The notes: generated from the letters alone by a model not told the origin. Shown: positions 1 through 8,328, counted from the first letter of the stretch. The stretch: DNA of 64,000 nucleotides from Chryseobacterium vrystaatense (GCF_000737765.1 NZ_JPRI01000009.1:1-64000); one strand, 5' to 3'. Numbers and translations: made by a program.

Positions 1-158
1 GAGAATTTGAGCCCATTCATAAACGATGGATTATAGAACGTACTTTTTCTTGGTTTGATAATGATAGAAGATTATGCAGGAATTATGAACTTCTAATGGA
101 AAGTTCTGAAAACATGGTCAAATTATCTGCCATAAAATTATTACTCAATAAAATTTAA
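1..158 (+). mobile_element. IS5-like transposase, C-terminal end (partial at window edge)
   Basis: The reading frame open from position 3 ends at the TAA at 156-158 and encodes 51 residues. They include a W-I-I-E-R-T-F-S-W-F block followed by R-R-L-C-R-N-Y-E, which is the C-terminal DDE region of IS5/IS427-type transposases (the final catalytic Glu lies in the I-E-R-T block). The insertion-sequence end appears to lie a few bases after the stop, near 165, because from about 166 the sequence reads as cas9 in an open frame. The 5' part of the element is outside the window, so its length, terminal repeats and target duplication cannot be seen. Family assignment is from recalled motif shape only. 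Confidence 0.75.
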
Positions 159-165
159 ACAGCCT

Positions 166-381
166 CTAAGTAAATATTTGTATTTGGTATGGAGTATTTC
201 TGAAAATAATTATTGGTTTAGGCATCATTTAGAAACTAAAAATTCTGATTTAAAGAAAACCGATGGTGCTAAAGAAAGTAAAAGACTTTATAATATTAGA
301 AGTTTGAGCTCTTTGTTTTCTTTAAATCCAATAAAAGTCAGATTGAATCATTTAGGAGAAATTACCAAAATAGGAGAATAA
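166..381 (+). pseudogene. cas9: cas9 C-terminal remnant, cut by an insertion sequence
   Basis: The frame running into the stop before cas1 encodes about 70 residues beginning L-S-K-Y-L-Y. It contains F-R-H-H-L and ends with V-R-L-N-H-L-G-E-I. These blocks match the extreme C-terminus (PAM-interacting domain) of Bacteroidota type II-C Cas9 as I know the family. No HNH or RuvC segment is present, because the transposase ends immediately upstream in place of the rest of cas9. The first 4-5 codons (166-177) precede any good start codon, so this is a truncated tail and not a small gene. It ends five bases before cas1, the usual cas9-cas1-cas2 order. Whether the rest of cas9 lies beyond the IS cannot be seen. 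Confidence 0.72.
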
Positions 382-386
382 TAATT

Positions 387-1280
387 ATGATCACCCGCTC
401 AATCTACATCGGCAATCCTGCTTATCTTAAGCTCAAAGACGAGCAAATGTATATTTTAGAACCTTCCACTAAAGAAGTGAAAGGTAAAGTTCCGGTGGAA
501 GATTTGGGGTTGCTCATGTTGGATCATTTTCAGATTACCATATCACATCAATTGATCCAAAAAATGATGGGAAATAATGTGGTTGTGGTCAGTTGTGACG
601 GCCATCATCTACCACATGGAATTATGCTTCCGTTGTATGGGCATACTGAGCATTCTGATCGGATAAAAGACCAATTAGAAGCCAGTGAGCCACTCAAAAA
701 ACAACTTTGGAAACAAACCGTGGAATCTAAAATTGAAAACCAAAAAGAAGTTTTAAAACGGTTCGGGAATTATTATGAACCAATGATTGATTATCAGAAT
801 AATGTGAAAAGCGGTGATATTACGAATATGGAAGGCATCGCAGCTCAACATTATTGGAAGTATCTCATCAGTCTGGATTTTCTGAGACAGCGTTTTGGAG
901 ATTCGCCCAATCAGTTTTTCAATTTCGGGTATTCGGTTCTCAGAAGTATTGTAGCAAGATCAATTGTTGAGACCGGATTACTTCCTGTCCTTGGAATTTT
1001 CCATAAGAATAAATACAACCCTTACTGTCTGGCCGACGATCTGATGGAACCTTATCGCCCTTTTATCGATTTATTAGTAATGCAATGGCTTGCAATCAAC
1101 TCAGAAACTGAAGAATTGACTAAAGAATTTAAAGCTTTCATTTTACAGATTGCGACCAAAGATGTAAGAATAGACGATAAAACAAGACCTTTATTGGTTG
1201 CGGTGAAAACAACGGCGACATCACTGTATAAATGTTATACAGGAGAAAAACGACTGATCTCTTATCCTGAAATGATATGA
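387..1280 (+). CDS. cas1: CRISPR-associated endonuclease Cas1 (type II)
   Basis: Cas1 is the integrase that, with Cas2, inserts new spacers into the CRISPR array. The protein is 297 residues, a normal type II length. It shows the family's E-G-x-A-A-x-x-Y-W block (about residues 148-157, containing a catalytic Glu), the N-F-G-Y segment, and the G-I-F-H-K ... N-P-Y-C-L-A-D-D-L-M-E-P-Y-R-P segment holding the other metal-binding residues. It follows the cas9 remnant by five bases and overlaps cas2 by four (ATGA), so the two are translationally coupled. No disruption is visible. With cas9 interrupted, its native promoter upstream of cas9 may be lost, and expression may depend on the insertion sequence. 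Confidence 0.95.
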   Translation: MITRSIYIGNPAYLKLKDEQMYILEPSTKEVKGKVPVEDLGLLMLDHFQITISHQLIQKMMGNNVVVVSCDGHHLPHGIMLPLYGHTEHSDRIKDQLEASEPLKKQLWKQTVESKIENQKEVLKRFGNYYEPMIDYQNNVKSGDITNMEGIAAQHYWKYLISLDFLRQRFGDSPNQFFNFGYSVLRSIVARSIVETGLLPVLGIFHKNKYNPYCLADDLMEPYRPFIDLLVMQWLAINSETEELTKEFKAFILQIATKDVRIDDKTRPLLVAVKTTATSLYKCYTGEKRLISYPEMI

Positions 1281-1615
1281 ATGCCGAAAGGTTTAATGCT
1301 TACCGGATTATGTGGGTTTTAGTATTATATGATTTACCGACAGAGACTAAAGCCAATATGAAAGATGCCAACCGCTTTCGTAAATCTCTGCTTGATGATG
1401 GTTTTACTTTATTTCAGTTTTCAATGTATGTAAGACATTGCCCAAGTCGTGAAAATGCGGAAGTTCATATTAAAAGAGTGAAGTTTATGCTTCCAAAAGC
1501 CGGAAAAGTAGCAATTATGTGTATCACTGATAAGCAGTTTGGAGATATTGAAATATTCTTTGCCAGAAATAAAGAAGAACCACCTCCAACTTTTCAACAG
1601 CTTGAATTATTCTAA
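1277..1615 (+). CDS. cas2: CRISPR-associated protein Cas2
   Basis: Cas2 forms the dimeric scaffold of the Cas1-Cas2 spacer-integration complex. The 112-residue protein has the V-L-Y-D-L-P strand near residue 16-20 with the conserved Asp, then the N-R-F-R-K-S-L-L helix and F-Q-x-S-M-Y strand typical of the ferredoxin-like fold. The start overlaps the cas1 stop by four bases. A strong terminator lies just after the stop, and the CRISPR array follows. The gene looks intact. Confidence 0.93.
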   Translation: MNAERFNAYRIMWVLVLYDLPTETKANMKDANRFRKSLLDDGFTLFQFSMYVRHCPSRENAEVHIKRVKFMLPKAGKVAIMCITDKQFGDIEIFFARNKEEPPPTFQQLELF

Positions 1616-1633
1616 ATTTTGAATCCTAAAAAT

Positions 1634-1669
1634 AAAAACAATCTGCTGGTTTTCAGTAGATTGTTTTTT
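1634..1669. terminator. bidirectional terminator between cas2 and the CRISPR array
   Basis: A stem-loop pairs AAACAATCTGCTG with CAGTAGATTGTTT (one mismatch). A T-tract follows on the plus strand, and a T-rich tract (complement of AAAAATAAAAA) follows on the minus strand. It can end cas2 transcription and also a minus-strand array transcript. Confidence 0.75.
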
Positions 1670-1672
1670 GAG

Positions 1673-1796
1673 GCTGTGACTAATCACGAAGATAATAATT
1701 TTTGAAAGCAATTCACAACATCCAACCTCTTGCCGTTTCAATACCGTTAGCTGTGATCAATCACTAAGATAATAATTTTTGAAAGAAATCCATAAA
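1673..1796 (-). CRISPR. minimal CRISPR array: two 47-bp repeats, one 30-bp spacer
   Basis: Repeat 1 is 1673-1719, the spacer 1720-1749 and repeat 2 1750-1796. Both repeats start GCTGTGA on the plus strand. Repeat 2 differs from repeat 1 at seven positions, four of them in its last 11 bases, so it looks like a decayed terminal repeat. A 47-bp repeat ending in GTTGTG on the complementary strand is typical of Bacteroidota type II-C arrays. On the minus strand repeat 1 carries TTG, 21 bases, then TATCTTCG, close to the flavobacterial TTG-N17/23-TAnnTTTG promoter. Each repeat may therefore carry its own crRNA promoter, as described for other II-C systems, which is why the minus strand is given here. 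Confidence 0.85.
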
Positions 1797-2145
1797 TTAT
1801 TAACAGAAGTATTTTCTTATTTTGATTACTGCATTTCAGTGTCTGCATCTGGGAGTCTCAACCTTACACTATACCTTTTTCAATTATTCCCTTTAAATTT
1901 TTATAGTCAATATTTAATTTATTTCAAAAAATAGAATAATCTTAAAAAGCTTTTAACAGACAATTTTTCTGTTGAGAAAGATATTTTTAGCCCCCAACAA
2001 CTTCGTGTTTTTTCTTCTGTAATTAAAGATTTTAAATAAAAATTTTCATTTCTTGATGTATGTTAAGATGATAATTAATATGGTTTTTATATTTTTGAAA
2101 CTTAAATTTAAGATTTTAATTAAATTTTTCTAAACAACAAACAAT
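1797..2145. other. non-coding stretch between the CRISPR array and yceI-like gene
   Basis: I see no gene here. The sequence is very AT-rich and shows no third CRISPR repeat and no clear anti-repeat that would mark a tracrRNA. A TATTTTTG box at 2090-2097 is a plausible -7 element for the following lipoprotein gene, with a leader of about 40 bases. Confidence 0.5.
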
Positions 2146-2823
2146 ATGAAAAAACTTAGTGTAATTGCATTAGTAGGAATTGGATTGCTTGCAGCATCAT
2201 GTAATAAAGACAAATCAGCACAGACTGCGGCTACGGCTACAGAACAGAAAGTAGCTGAAAGTAAAGGTGAAGTTTTGCCGGTTGATGTAGCGACTTCTGT
2301 GGTAAACTGGAAAGCTTTTCACAAAGGAGGTATGGCTCCTCGTTGGGGAACGCTTAACGTAAAGTCGGGAGATCTTAGCATTGAAGGAGGTCAGCTGACT
2401 GCCGGAAATTTTGTGATTGATATGAACTCTATCAAAGTTGATCCTGCTTCTGTAACAGAAAAAGATAAAAAACCAGCAGATTTAGAAGCACACTTGAAAA
2501 ATCAGGATTTCTTCAACGTGGAGAAAAACCCTGTTTCTGATTTTAAAATCACAAGCGTGGCAGACTTAAAAGAAGCACCGGCAGATGCAATAGCTGGAGC
2601 TAATAAAACGGTAAGCGGTAATCTTACTTTACTGGGAAAAACAATGAATGTAACGTTCCCTGCTAAAGTGGATGTAACAGATAATTCAGCTGCTGTGAAT
2701 GCTAAATTTACAGTAAACAGAGCAGATTGGGGAATCAAATTTGGTACTTCAGAATCAGATCCTGCAGAATGGATGATCAGCAAAGACATCGAGATTGCAG
2801 TGGATGTAAAGGCTAAAAAATAA
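2146..2823 (+). CDS. YceI-family lipoprotein
   Basis: The 225-residue protein opens with a lipoprotein signal, lipobox L-A-A-S-C with the modified Cys at residue 19, so it should be anchored in a membrane. Residues about 45-223 form a YceI-like domain: V-N-W-K-A-F-H-K, later D-F-K-I-T, G-N-L-T-L-L-G-K-T, and a closing D-W-G-I-K-F-G-T. YceI proteins are lipocalin-like barrels that bind polyisoprenoid or similar lipids; the substrate here is unknown. It is a single gene with its own terminator. Confidence 0.88.
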   Translation: MKKLSVIALVGIGLLAASCNKDKSAQTAATATEQKVAESKGEVLPVDVATSVVNWKAFHKGGMAPRWGTLNVKSGDLSIEGGQLTAGNFVIDMNSIKVDPASVTEKDKKPADLEAHLKNQDFFNVEKNPVSDFKITSVADLKEAPADAIAGANKTVSGNLTLLGKTMNVTFPAKVDVTDNSAAVNAKFTVNRADWGIKFGTSESDPAEWMISKDIEIAVDVKAKK

Positions 2824-2848
2824 TTGTTAGATACAATACATACCGTAG

Positions 2849-2878
2849 AGCTGCTTTTTTATAAAAGCAGCTTTTTTT
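2849..2878 (+). terminator. terminator of the YceI-family gene
   Basis: AGCTGCTTTT pairs perfectly with AAAAGCAGCT (loop of four), followed by a T-tract. Confidence 0.8.
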
Positions 2879-2925
2879 ATGGAATGTAAATGGTTTTTGA
2901 GTACATCAGGCAGCTCACAATTCAT

Positions 2926-2933
2926 TACTTTTG
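2926..2933 (+). promoter_or_regulatory. -7 promoter element TACTTTTG
   Basis: The box ends five bases before the ATG at 2939, which would put transcription start at or very near the start codon. No TTG lies at the ideal distance; the nearest TTTG (2896-2899) is 26 bases upstream. Confidence 0.5.
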
Positions 2934-2938
2934 CACCT

Positions 2939-3208
2939 ATGATAATGATATATGTTCTCCTGATCATCAACCTGCTTACTTTTATTAATTTTGGATGGGA
3001 TAAAAGACTTGCTGTCAGGCATAAAAGAAGAATTCCAGAAAATACGCTTCTAGGATTAACTTTTATTGGAGGCACAGCAGGAGCTGGTCTGGGAATGCTG
3101 CTGTTCAGGCATAAAATTTCAAAAAAATCTTTTTTGCTGAAGTTTGCGGGAATTATTTTGATTCAGGCATTAGGCATCTGTTTTTTTGTAAAATATTGGA
3201 TGGATTAA
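2939..3208 (+). CDS. DUF1294 family small membrane protein
   Basis: The start at 2939 is preferred over an upstream ATG (2879), which lies inside the preceding terminator and upstream of the only visible promoter. The 89-residue product has about three hydrophobic segments, with a K-R-L-A-V basic stretch and R-R-I-P-E-x-T-L-L motif after the first, then G-G-x-x-G-A-x-x-G-M-x-x-F-R-H-K. That arrangement is characteristic of DUF1294 inner-membrane proteins. Function is unknown. Confidence 0.8.
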   Translation: MIMIYVLLIINLLTFINFGWDKRLAVRHKRRIPENTLLGLTFIGGTAGAGLGMLLFRHKISKKSFLLKFAGIILIQALGICFFVKYWMD

Positions 3209-3336
3209 TCATGAAAACCTAATGGTAGCTTCTTAATCTTCAATTTAAATAGATTGATAAAAGATTCAATTTTAAAGCTTTAACAGGGCAGAGTGGTAAA
3301 CACACTCATTATGAAATTGTTAATTAATTTATATTC

Positions 3337-3369
3337 TTGCTTATTATTCATTAGAAATCACTATTTTTG
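3337..3369 (+). promoter_or_regulatory. promoter of typA
   Basis: TTG (3337-3339), a 22-base spacer and TATTTTTG (3362-3369) match the flavobacterial promoter consensus. The predicted leader before ATG 3388 is about 13 bases. Confidence 0.7.
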
Positions 3370-3387
3370 CACCCGTAAAAATCATTC

Positions 3388-5193
3388 ATGCAAAACATTA
3401 GAAATATTGCGATTATCGCACACGTTGACCACGGGAAGACGACTTTGGTTGACAAGATTATTCATGCTACAAACATTTTCAGAGAAAATCAGGAAAGTGG
3501 AGAATTAATAATGGATAATAACGATCTTGAAAGAGAAAGAGGTATTACCATTTTATCTAAAAATATTTCTGTTACTTATAAAGACGTTAAAATTAATGTA
3601 ATCGATACTCCCGGTCACGCCGATTTTGGTGGGGAAGTAGAGAGAGTTTTAAAAATGGCGGATGGAGTAATCTTATTGGTGGATGCCTTTGAAGGGCCAA
3701 TGCCTCAAACAAGATTTGTACTTCAGAAAGCTTTGGAATTAGGATTAAGACCATTGGTTGTTATCAATAAAGTTGATAAACCAAACTGTCGTCCTGACGA
3801 AGTTCATGACCAGGTATTTGATCTGTTCTTTAACCTTGAAGCTACCGAAGCACAATTGGATTTCCCAACGTTCTATGGTTCATCTAAACAAGGTTGGTTC
3901 AATACTTCATTAGAGCAGACAGACAATATTTTCCCATTATTAGATGGTATCTTACAGTACGTTCCGGAACCTAAAGTTGAAGAAGGAAACTTACAGATGC
4001 AGATTGTTTCTCTGGATTTCTCTTCTTTCTTAGGAAGAATTGCGATCGGAAAAGTGATCAGAGGTGAGATCAAAGAATCTCAGTGGATTGGTCTTGCTCA
4101 GGCAGACGGTAAAGTTTTAAAAGGAAAAGTAAAAGAACTTTACGTTTTTGAAGGATTAGGTAAGAAAAAAGTTACAGAAGTAAAAGCAGGTGATATCTGT
4201 GCTGTTGTAGGTTTTGATGCTTTCCAGATCGGAGATTCATTCGTAGATCTTGAAAATCCTGAACCATTGCCAAGAACTGCAATTGATGAGCCTACATTGA
4301 ACATGACATTCTCTATCAACAATTCACCTTTCTTCGGTAAAGACGGTAAATATGTAACTTCTAACCACCTGAAAGAAAGATTAACAAAAGAATTAGAGAA
4401 AAACTTAGCATTAAGAGTTGAACAAACTGATGATGCAAACACGTTCCTGGTATTCGGTAGAGGTATTCTTCACTTGTCAGTTTTAATTGAAACGATGAGA
4501 AGAGAAGGTTACGAAATGACAATTGGTCAGCCACAGGTTATCCTGAGAGAAATTGATGGAGAAAAATGTGAGCCTTATGAATCTTTAGTAGTTGACGTTC
4601 CTGAAGAATATGCTTCAAGAGTAATCGACTTAGCTACTCAGAGAAAAGGTGACCTTCACATTATGGAAACTAAAGGTGAAATGCAGCATATGGAATTCGA
4701 AATTCCTTCAAGAGGTTTGATCGGATTGCGTTCTCAAATGTTGACAGCTACAGCTGGGGAAGCTATTATGGCACACCGTTTCACAGAATACAAGCCTTTC
4801 AAAGGAGCTATTCCTGGAAGAAGTAATGGTGTATTGATCAGCAAAACTCAAGGACCGGCTACAGAATATTCTATTGCTAAATTACAGGATAGAGGTAAGT
4901 TCTATGTGGATCCGGGTGAGGAGATTTATGCAGGTATGGTGATCGGTGAGCAAAACAAGCCGGGTGACTTAGTGGTAAACATCGTTGAAGCAAAACAGTT
5001 GAACAACATGCGTGCTTCCGGAAAAGATAAAGATACTGGAGTTGCTCCAAAAATCTTATTCTCTCTTGAAGAATGTATGGAATATATCCAGGGTGATGAA
5101 GCTATCGAGGTAACTCCAAACTTCATCAGAATGAGAAAGAAAATTCTTTCTGAAGAAGAAAGAAAAAGAGTAGAAAGATCAGGAAAAGCTTAA
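3388..5193 (+). CDS. typA: translational GTPase TypA/BipA
   Basis: TypA is a ribosome-binding GTPase of the EF-G/LepA superfamily involved in ribosome assembly and stress adaptation. The 601-residue protein carries the G1 motif A-H-V-D-H-G-K-T-T (residues 10-18), switch I R-G-I-T-I, G3 D-T-P-G-H-A-D-F-G-G-E-V, and G4 N-K-V-D. These are followed by domain II, an EF-G-like domain III/V and the BipA-specific C-terminal domain (G-R-S-N-G-V-L near 467). Length and motifs are normal. It is monocistronic, between a good promoter and a strong terminator. Confidence 0.97.
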   Translation: MQNIRNIAIIAHVDHGKTTLVDKIIHATNIFRENQESGELIMDNNDLERERGITILSKNISVTYKDVKINVIDTPGHADFGGEVERVLKMADGVILLVDAFEGPMPQTRFVLQKALELGLRPLVVINKVDKPNCRPDEVHDQVFDLFFNLEATEAQLDFPTFYGSSKQGWFNTSLEQTDNIFPLLDGILQYVPEPKVEEGNLQMQIVSLDFSSFLGRIAIGKVIRGEIKESQWIGLAQADGKVLKGKVKELYVFEGLGKKKVTEVKAGDICAVVGFDAFQIGDSFVDLENPEPLPRTAIDEPTLNMTFSINNSPFFGKDGKYVTSNHLKERLTKELEKNLALRVEQTDDANTFLVFGRGILHLSVLIETMRREGYEMTIGQPQVILREIDGEKCEPYESLVVDVPEEYASRVIDLATQRKGDLHIMETKGEMQHMEFEIPSRGLIGLRSQMLTATAGEAIMAHRFTEYKPFKGAIPGRSNGVLISKTQGPATEYSIAKLQDRGKFYVDPGEEIYAGMVIGEQNKPGDLVVNIVEAKQLNNMRASGKDKDTGVAPKILFSLEECMEYIQGDEAIEVTPNFIRMRKKILSEEERKRVERSGKA

Positions 5194-5214
5194 TAACTTT
5201 TTTCTATATAAATC

Positions 5215-5240
5215 AAAGCCCCGAATTTTCGGGGCTTTTT
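5215..5240 (+). terminator. terminator of typA
   Basis: AAAGCCCCGAA pairs with TTCGGGGCTTT around a two-base loop, followed by T residues. Confidence 0.85.
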
Positions 5241-5376
5241 TTGTTATTTAGGAAGCCCTTTTCTCAGATTACAAATTTAACTTTTACATTATTTTGTGTT
5301 TTTTGGTTATTTATTTAAATAATCTATTTTATTTTAGATGTTTTAATTAGGATAATTTATTTATTTCATTAAAATA

Positions 5377-5398
5377 CACTAACTAACGATTGTTAGTG
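5377..5398. promoter_or_regulatory. palindromic operator-like site upstream of the porin gene
   Basis: ACTAAC-GATT-GTTAGT (5382-5397) is a perfect dyad. It is nested in a second, longer dyad, CACTAAC (5377-5383) with GTTAGTG (5392-5398). The position 55-75 bases before the ATG suits a regulator site; the regulator is unknown. Confidence 0.45.
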
Positions 5399-5407
5399 TT
5401 TAGATTA

Positions 5408-5454
5408 ATTGTATGTTTGTTACCAAGTGATACGAACTTAAATAAACATACAAT
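5408..5454 (+). repeat. inverted repeat that can mask the start codon of the porin gene
   Basis: ATTGTATGTTT (5408-5418) is the perfect 11-base complement of AAACATACAAT (5444-5454), which includes the first two bases of the ATG at 5453. In mRNA this would fold into a hairpin with a 25-base loop covering the start region. Confidence 0.55.
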
Positions 5455-6778
5455 GAGAAAATTTTTATTTCTATTTTCCCTTGTGGGAACATTATCCCCA
5501 GCTCAGACAGCGGCTCAAGCCGATGCCAGGGTAGAATCTGATACTATGTCATTTGTAAAGCCATCCGCTCTTCCGAAAGAAGTAAAAGAAGACAGGGTAA
5601 AAGTGAACTTTTATGGATTTATAAGAAATGATATATTTTATGACACCAGACAAAATATAGGTGCTGGTGAAAATATAGTCCCTTTATATCCAAGAGACCG
5701 CCTCCTTGATGTCAATGGAAAAGATGTCAATAATGCTTCGAAATTTCACATGCTTTCAGTTATTTCAAGGGTGGGAATCAATGTAAAAGGACCTGACGTA
5801 CTTCATGCGAAAACGGCAGGAATATTAGAAGCTGAATTCTTTGGCTCTACCGAAGCCGGGATCAATGAACTGCGGCTTCGACACGCCTATATAACTCTTG
5901 ATTGGGAGAAAACACAGTTGGGAATAGGGCAGTACTGGCATCCATTGGTGATTTTAGACTGCTTACCCAATGTGGTCAACTACAGTACAGGTTCTCCTAT
6001 CTTTGCACTTAACAGAAATCCTCAGATAAGACTCACGCAAAAAATTACTGATCGGTTAAAAGTAATTGCCGCCATTAATTCACAACGGGATTTCACCCCC
6101 AATACCTCTCCTTACAGAGATAGCGGTATGCCATCCTCTCATCTTCAGTTTCAGTATAAATCACCAAAATTTGTTGCAGGTATAGCAGGGCAATATGAAG
6201 TTCTTCGGCCTCAGTTATCCTCAGGAACATCTCCTGTAGTAAATAACAACAGGTTAAAGAGTTTTAGTACGCTGGCCTATGCCAGAATAATTACTAAACC
6301 CTTAATGATTAGTGCCTCTGCCATGATGGCTCAGAATGCAGCTTCATTTGTAATGCTGGGGGGCTTTGTTGGATATTCGGTACCCGGCGAGGCAGACCTT
6401 TTTCGTACAATGAATACCCAAAGCGCATGGATCGATTTTCAACAGCTGACAAATAAGAAAGTTACATTTGGTTTTTTTGCAGGAATAGTGAAAAATCAGG
6501 GAACAAATGATCCCATTGATGGAAGAGCTGCTGCAAGTTACGGAGTGACTTCATCCTGGGGGGCTGTTTCGGCAACTCAGGGTGGAAGAAGTGTGGATCA
6601 TCTCTGGCGTATGGTTCCACGTGTAGACTGGTCCCTAAGCAATGCCATCAAGTTAAGATTTGAAGTTGAAAATACAGTGGCGGTTTGGGGCGATGCCCAA
6701 AATACCGGCAGAGGAATCGGAAATGAGTTTACCGCAAAAAATAACCGATTTCATCTGGCGACCTTTTTTATGTTCTAA
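5453..6778 (+). CDS. outer-membrane porin-like beta-barrel protein
   Basis: The start at 5453 is chosen because it gives a proper Sec signal peptide (M-R-K-F-L-F-L-F-S-L ending near A-Q-T); the longer frame from 5390 has none. The 441-residue product has a V-N-F-Y-G-F-I-R-N-D strand soon after the signal, many alternating amphipathic strands, and ends in Phe (T-F-F-M-F), as outer-membrane barrels do. It resembles the porin superfamily found with substrate-specific transporters. It sits 35 bases before an MHS-type transporter gene, so the pair probably takes up one compound across both membranes. The substrate cannot be deduced. Confidence 0.7.
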   Translation: MRKFLFLFSLVGTLSPAQTAAQADARVESDTMSFVKPSALPKEVKEDRVKVNFYGFIRNDIFYDTRQNIGAGENIVPLYPRDRLLDVNGKDVNNASKFHMLSVISRVGINVKGPDVLHAKTAGILEAEFFGSTEAGINELRLRHAYITLDWEKTQLGIGQYWHPLVILDCLPNVVNYSTGSPIFALNRNPQIRLTQKITDRLKVIAAINSQRDFTPNTSPYRDSGMPSSHLQFQYKSPKFVAGIAGQYEVLRPQLSSGTSPVVNNNRLKSFSTLAYARIITKPLMISASAMMAQNAASFVMLGGFVGYSVPGEADLFRTMNTQSAWIDFQQLTNKKVTFGFFAGIVKNQGTNDPIDGRAAASYGVTSSWGAVSATQGGRSVDHLWRMVPRVDWSLSNAIKLRFEVENTVAVWGDAQNTGRGIGNEFTAKNNRFHLATFFMF

Positions 6779-6813
6779 AATTAAAATAATAAAAAGCTTA
6801 AGTAAAAAATAAT

Positions 6814-8226
6814 ATGGATACAATACAGACAAAACCAAAAAATAATATACTGACCGTAATTATTGCTTCATCTGCAGGAACTCTGATTGAATGGTATGAT
6901 ATGTTTCTTGCGATAATTCTTGCCGGTTCTCTGGCTGTTAATTTATTTCCCGCAGAGGGCTCACACTTTTTGGAAACACTTGCAGTAGTCGCATCATCAT
7001 TTATGTTCAGACCCATTGGTTCTCTTATATTCGGCAATATTGGAGATAGAATAGGAAGGAAGTATTCTTTTCTCATTTCATTAATTTTAATGGGGGCTTC
7101 AACATTTTTGATTGGGTGTATTCCCGGCTTTTCAAGTATTGGCTGGGCTGCGCCAATTCTCCTTTTGATCTGCAGGTTGATGCAGGGGCTGGCCATCAGT
7201 GGTGAATATGCAGGGGCCGTCATTTATGTAGCAGAACACGCTCCAACGAATAGAAGAGGATTTTATACGGGATTTATTCAGGCTACTGTTCCAATAGGTC
7301 TTTTGATTTGCCTAAGTGTTATTTTTATTACAAGAAATAGTATGAGTGAAGAAGATTTTACCCGCTACGGCTGGAGAATTCCATTCCTGTTAAGTTCTGT
7401 TTTGGTAATTTTAAGTTACATTATACGTAAAAAACTTCACGAAAGTCCCGTGTTCGAAGAATTGAAAAAAGCAGGAAAAACCAGTAAATCACCTGTAAAA
7501 GAAGCTTTTACGACAAAAGGGAATGTGAAGACAATGCTAAAAGCTATTTTTGGAGGTAATGCTGCGCAAAGTTCAGTCATGCAGACCAGTCTTTTTGTGA
7601 CGTTATTTTTTATGCAGCGTGCAGTAAAGCTGGAAGAAACTACAGTTTTGATGATCACTGGAGTTGTAACACTTTTTAGTGCTTACTTTTATCAGTATTT
7701 TGGTGCGTTGAGCGATAGAATCGGGCGGAAAAAAGTTTTGATTGGCGGGTTAATTTCAAGTCTCATCTTAATTCCAATTTCTTTTTACCTTTTTATGGAA
7801 ATAGGAAATCCGGATAGGCTTACAACAGTACACGAGATAAGTAATATAGCGGTTTTACAGATAATGGGAGTGAGTTTTCTGCTTTCTATAGCAGGAGCTG
7901 CTACGTATGGTCCACTTGGGGCATTTATGCTTGAAATCTTTCCAACAAAAATACGATATACAAGTATGGGTTTTGCTCAGAATATGGGAAATGGTTTTAT
8001 AGGTGGTGCGACAACATTCGTAACAGAATTCATTAAGACCTCTTTCATGGTGAGTGCTGTACTGGCTCCTTTTATCGGATTGATTTATCCGATATTTCTT
8101 GTAGGCTTGGCGATTATTGTCAATATCCTGTTTATTCCTGAAACCTACCGGACAGATCTTACAGAAGATCATAAGGATGATGCTGGTGAAAATCAGCTGC
8201 ATACGATTGATTCAGGTAAAGTTTAA
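6814..8226 (+). CDS. MFS transporter, metabolite:H+ symporter (MHS) type
   Basis: The 470-residue protein has twelve predicted membrane segments. The first is preceded by L-I-E-W-Y-D, the MHS-family signature, then G-D-R-I-G-R-K between segments 2 and 3, G-L-A-I-S-G-E-Y near segment 4, and a second D-R-I-G-R-K copy around residue 305. These features match the ProP/KgtP/ShiA group, which import carboxylates or zwitterions with protons. It lies directly downstream of the porin-like gene, probably in the same operon. Confidence 0.85.
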   Translation: MDTIQTKPKNNILTVIIASSAGTLIEWYDMFLAIILAGSLAVNLFPAEGSHFLETLAVVASSFMFRPIGSLIFGNIGDRIGRKYSFLISLILMGASTFLIGCIPGFSSIGWAAPILLLICRLMQGLAISGEYAGAVIYVAEHAPTNRRGFYTGFIQATVPIGLLICLSVIFITRNSMSEEDFTRYGWRIPFLLSSVLVILSYIIRKKLHESPVFEELKKAGKTSKSPVKEAFTTKGNVKTMLKAIFGGNAAQSSVMQTSLFVTLFFMQRAVKLEETTVLMITGVVTLFSAYFYQYFGALSDRIGRKKVLIGGLISSLILIPISFYLFMEIGNPDRLTTVHEISNIAVLQIMGVSFLLSIAGAATYGPLGAFMLEIFPTKIRYTSMGFAQNMGNGFIGGATTFVTEFIKTSFMVSAVLAPFIGLIYPIFLVGLAIIVNILFIPETYRTDLTEDHKDDAGENQLHTIDSGKV

Positions 8227-8264
8227 AAAATACAGAGTCATCCTGAACAGTCCAGATATTTTTA

Positions 8265-8303
8265 TTTGAAAAGTTATTTTTAGTAAAAAAATAACTTTTC
8301 AAA
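8265..8303. terminator. strong inverted repeat after the transporter gene
   Basis: TTTGAAAAGTTATTTTT (8265-8281) is perfectly complementary to 8287-8303 with a five-base loop. There is no T-tract beyond the stem, but the T-run inside the stem could serve. Confidence 0.5.
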
Positions 8304-8328
8304 TTCGGATAAATAATCTTTATATCAT

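Noticed and set aside
1670..1677. GAGGCTGT resembles the inferred IS end (complement of ACAGCCTC near 159-166), suggesting the IS might span the whole cas region
   Set aside because: The eight bases are the start of a 47-bp CRISPR repeat and recur without GAG before repeat 2; no longer inverted repeat extends from it.
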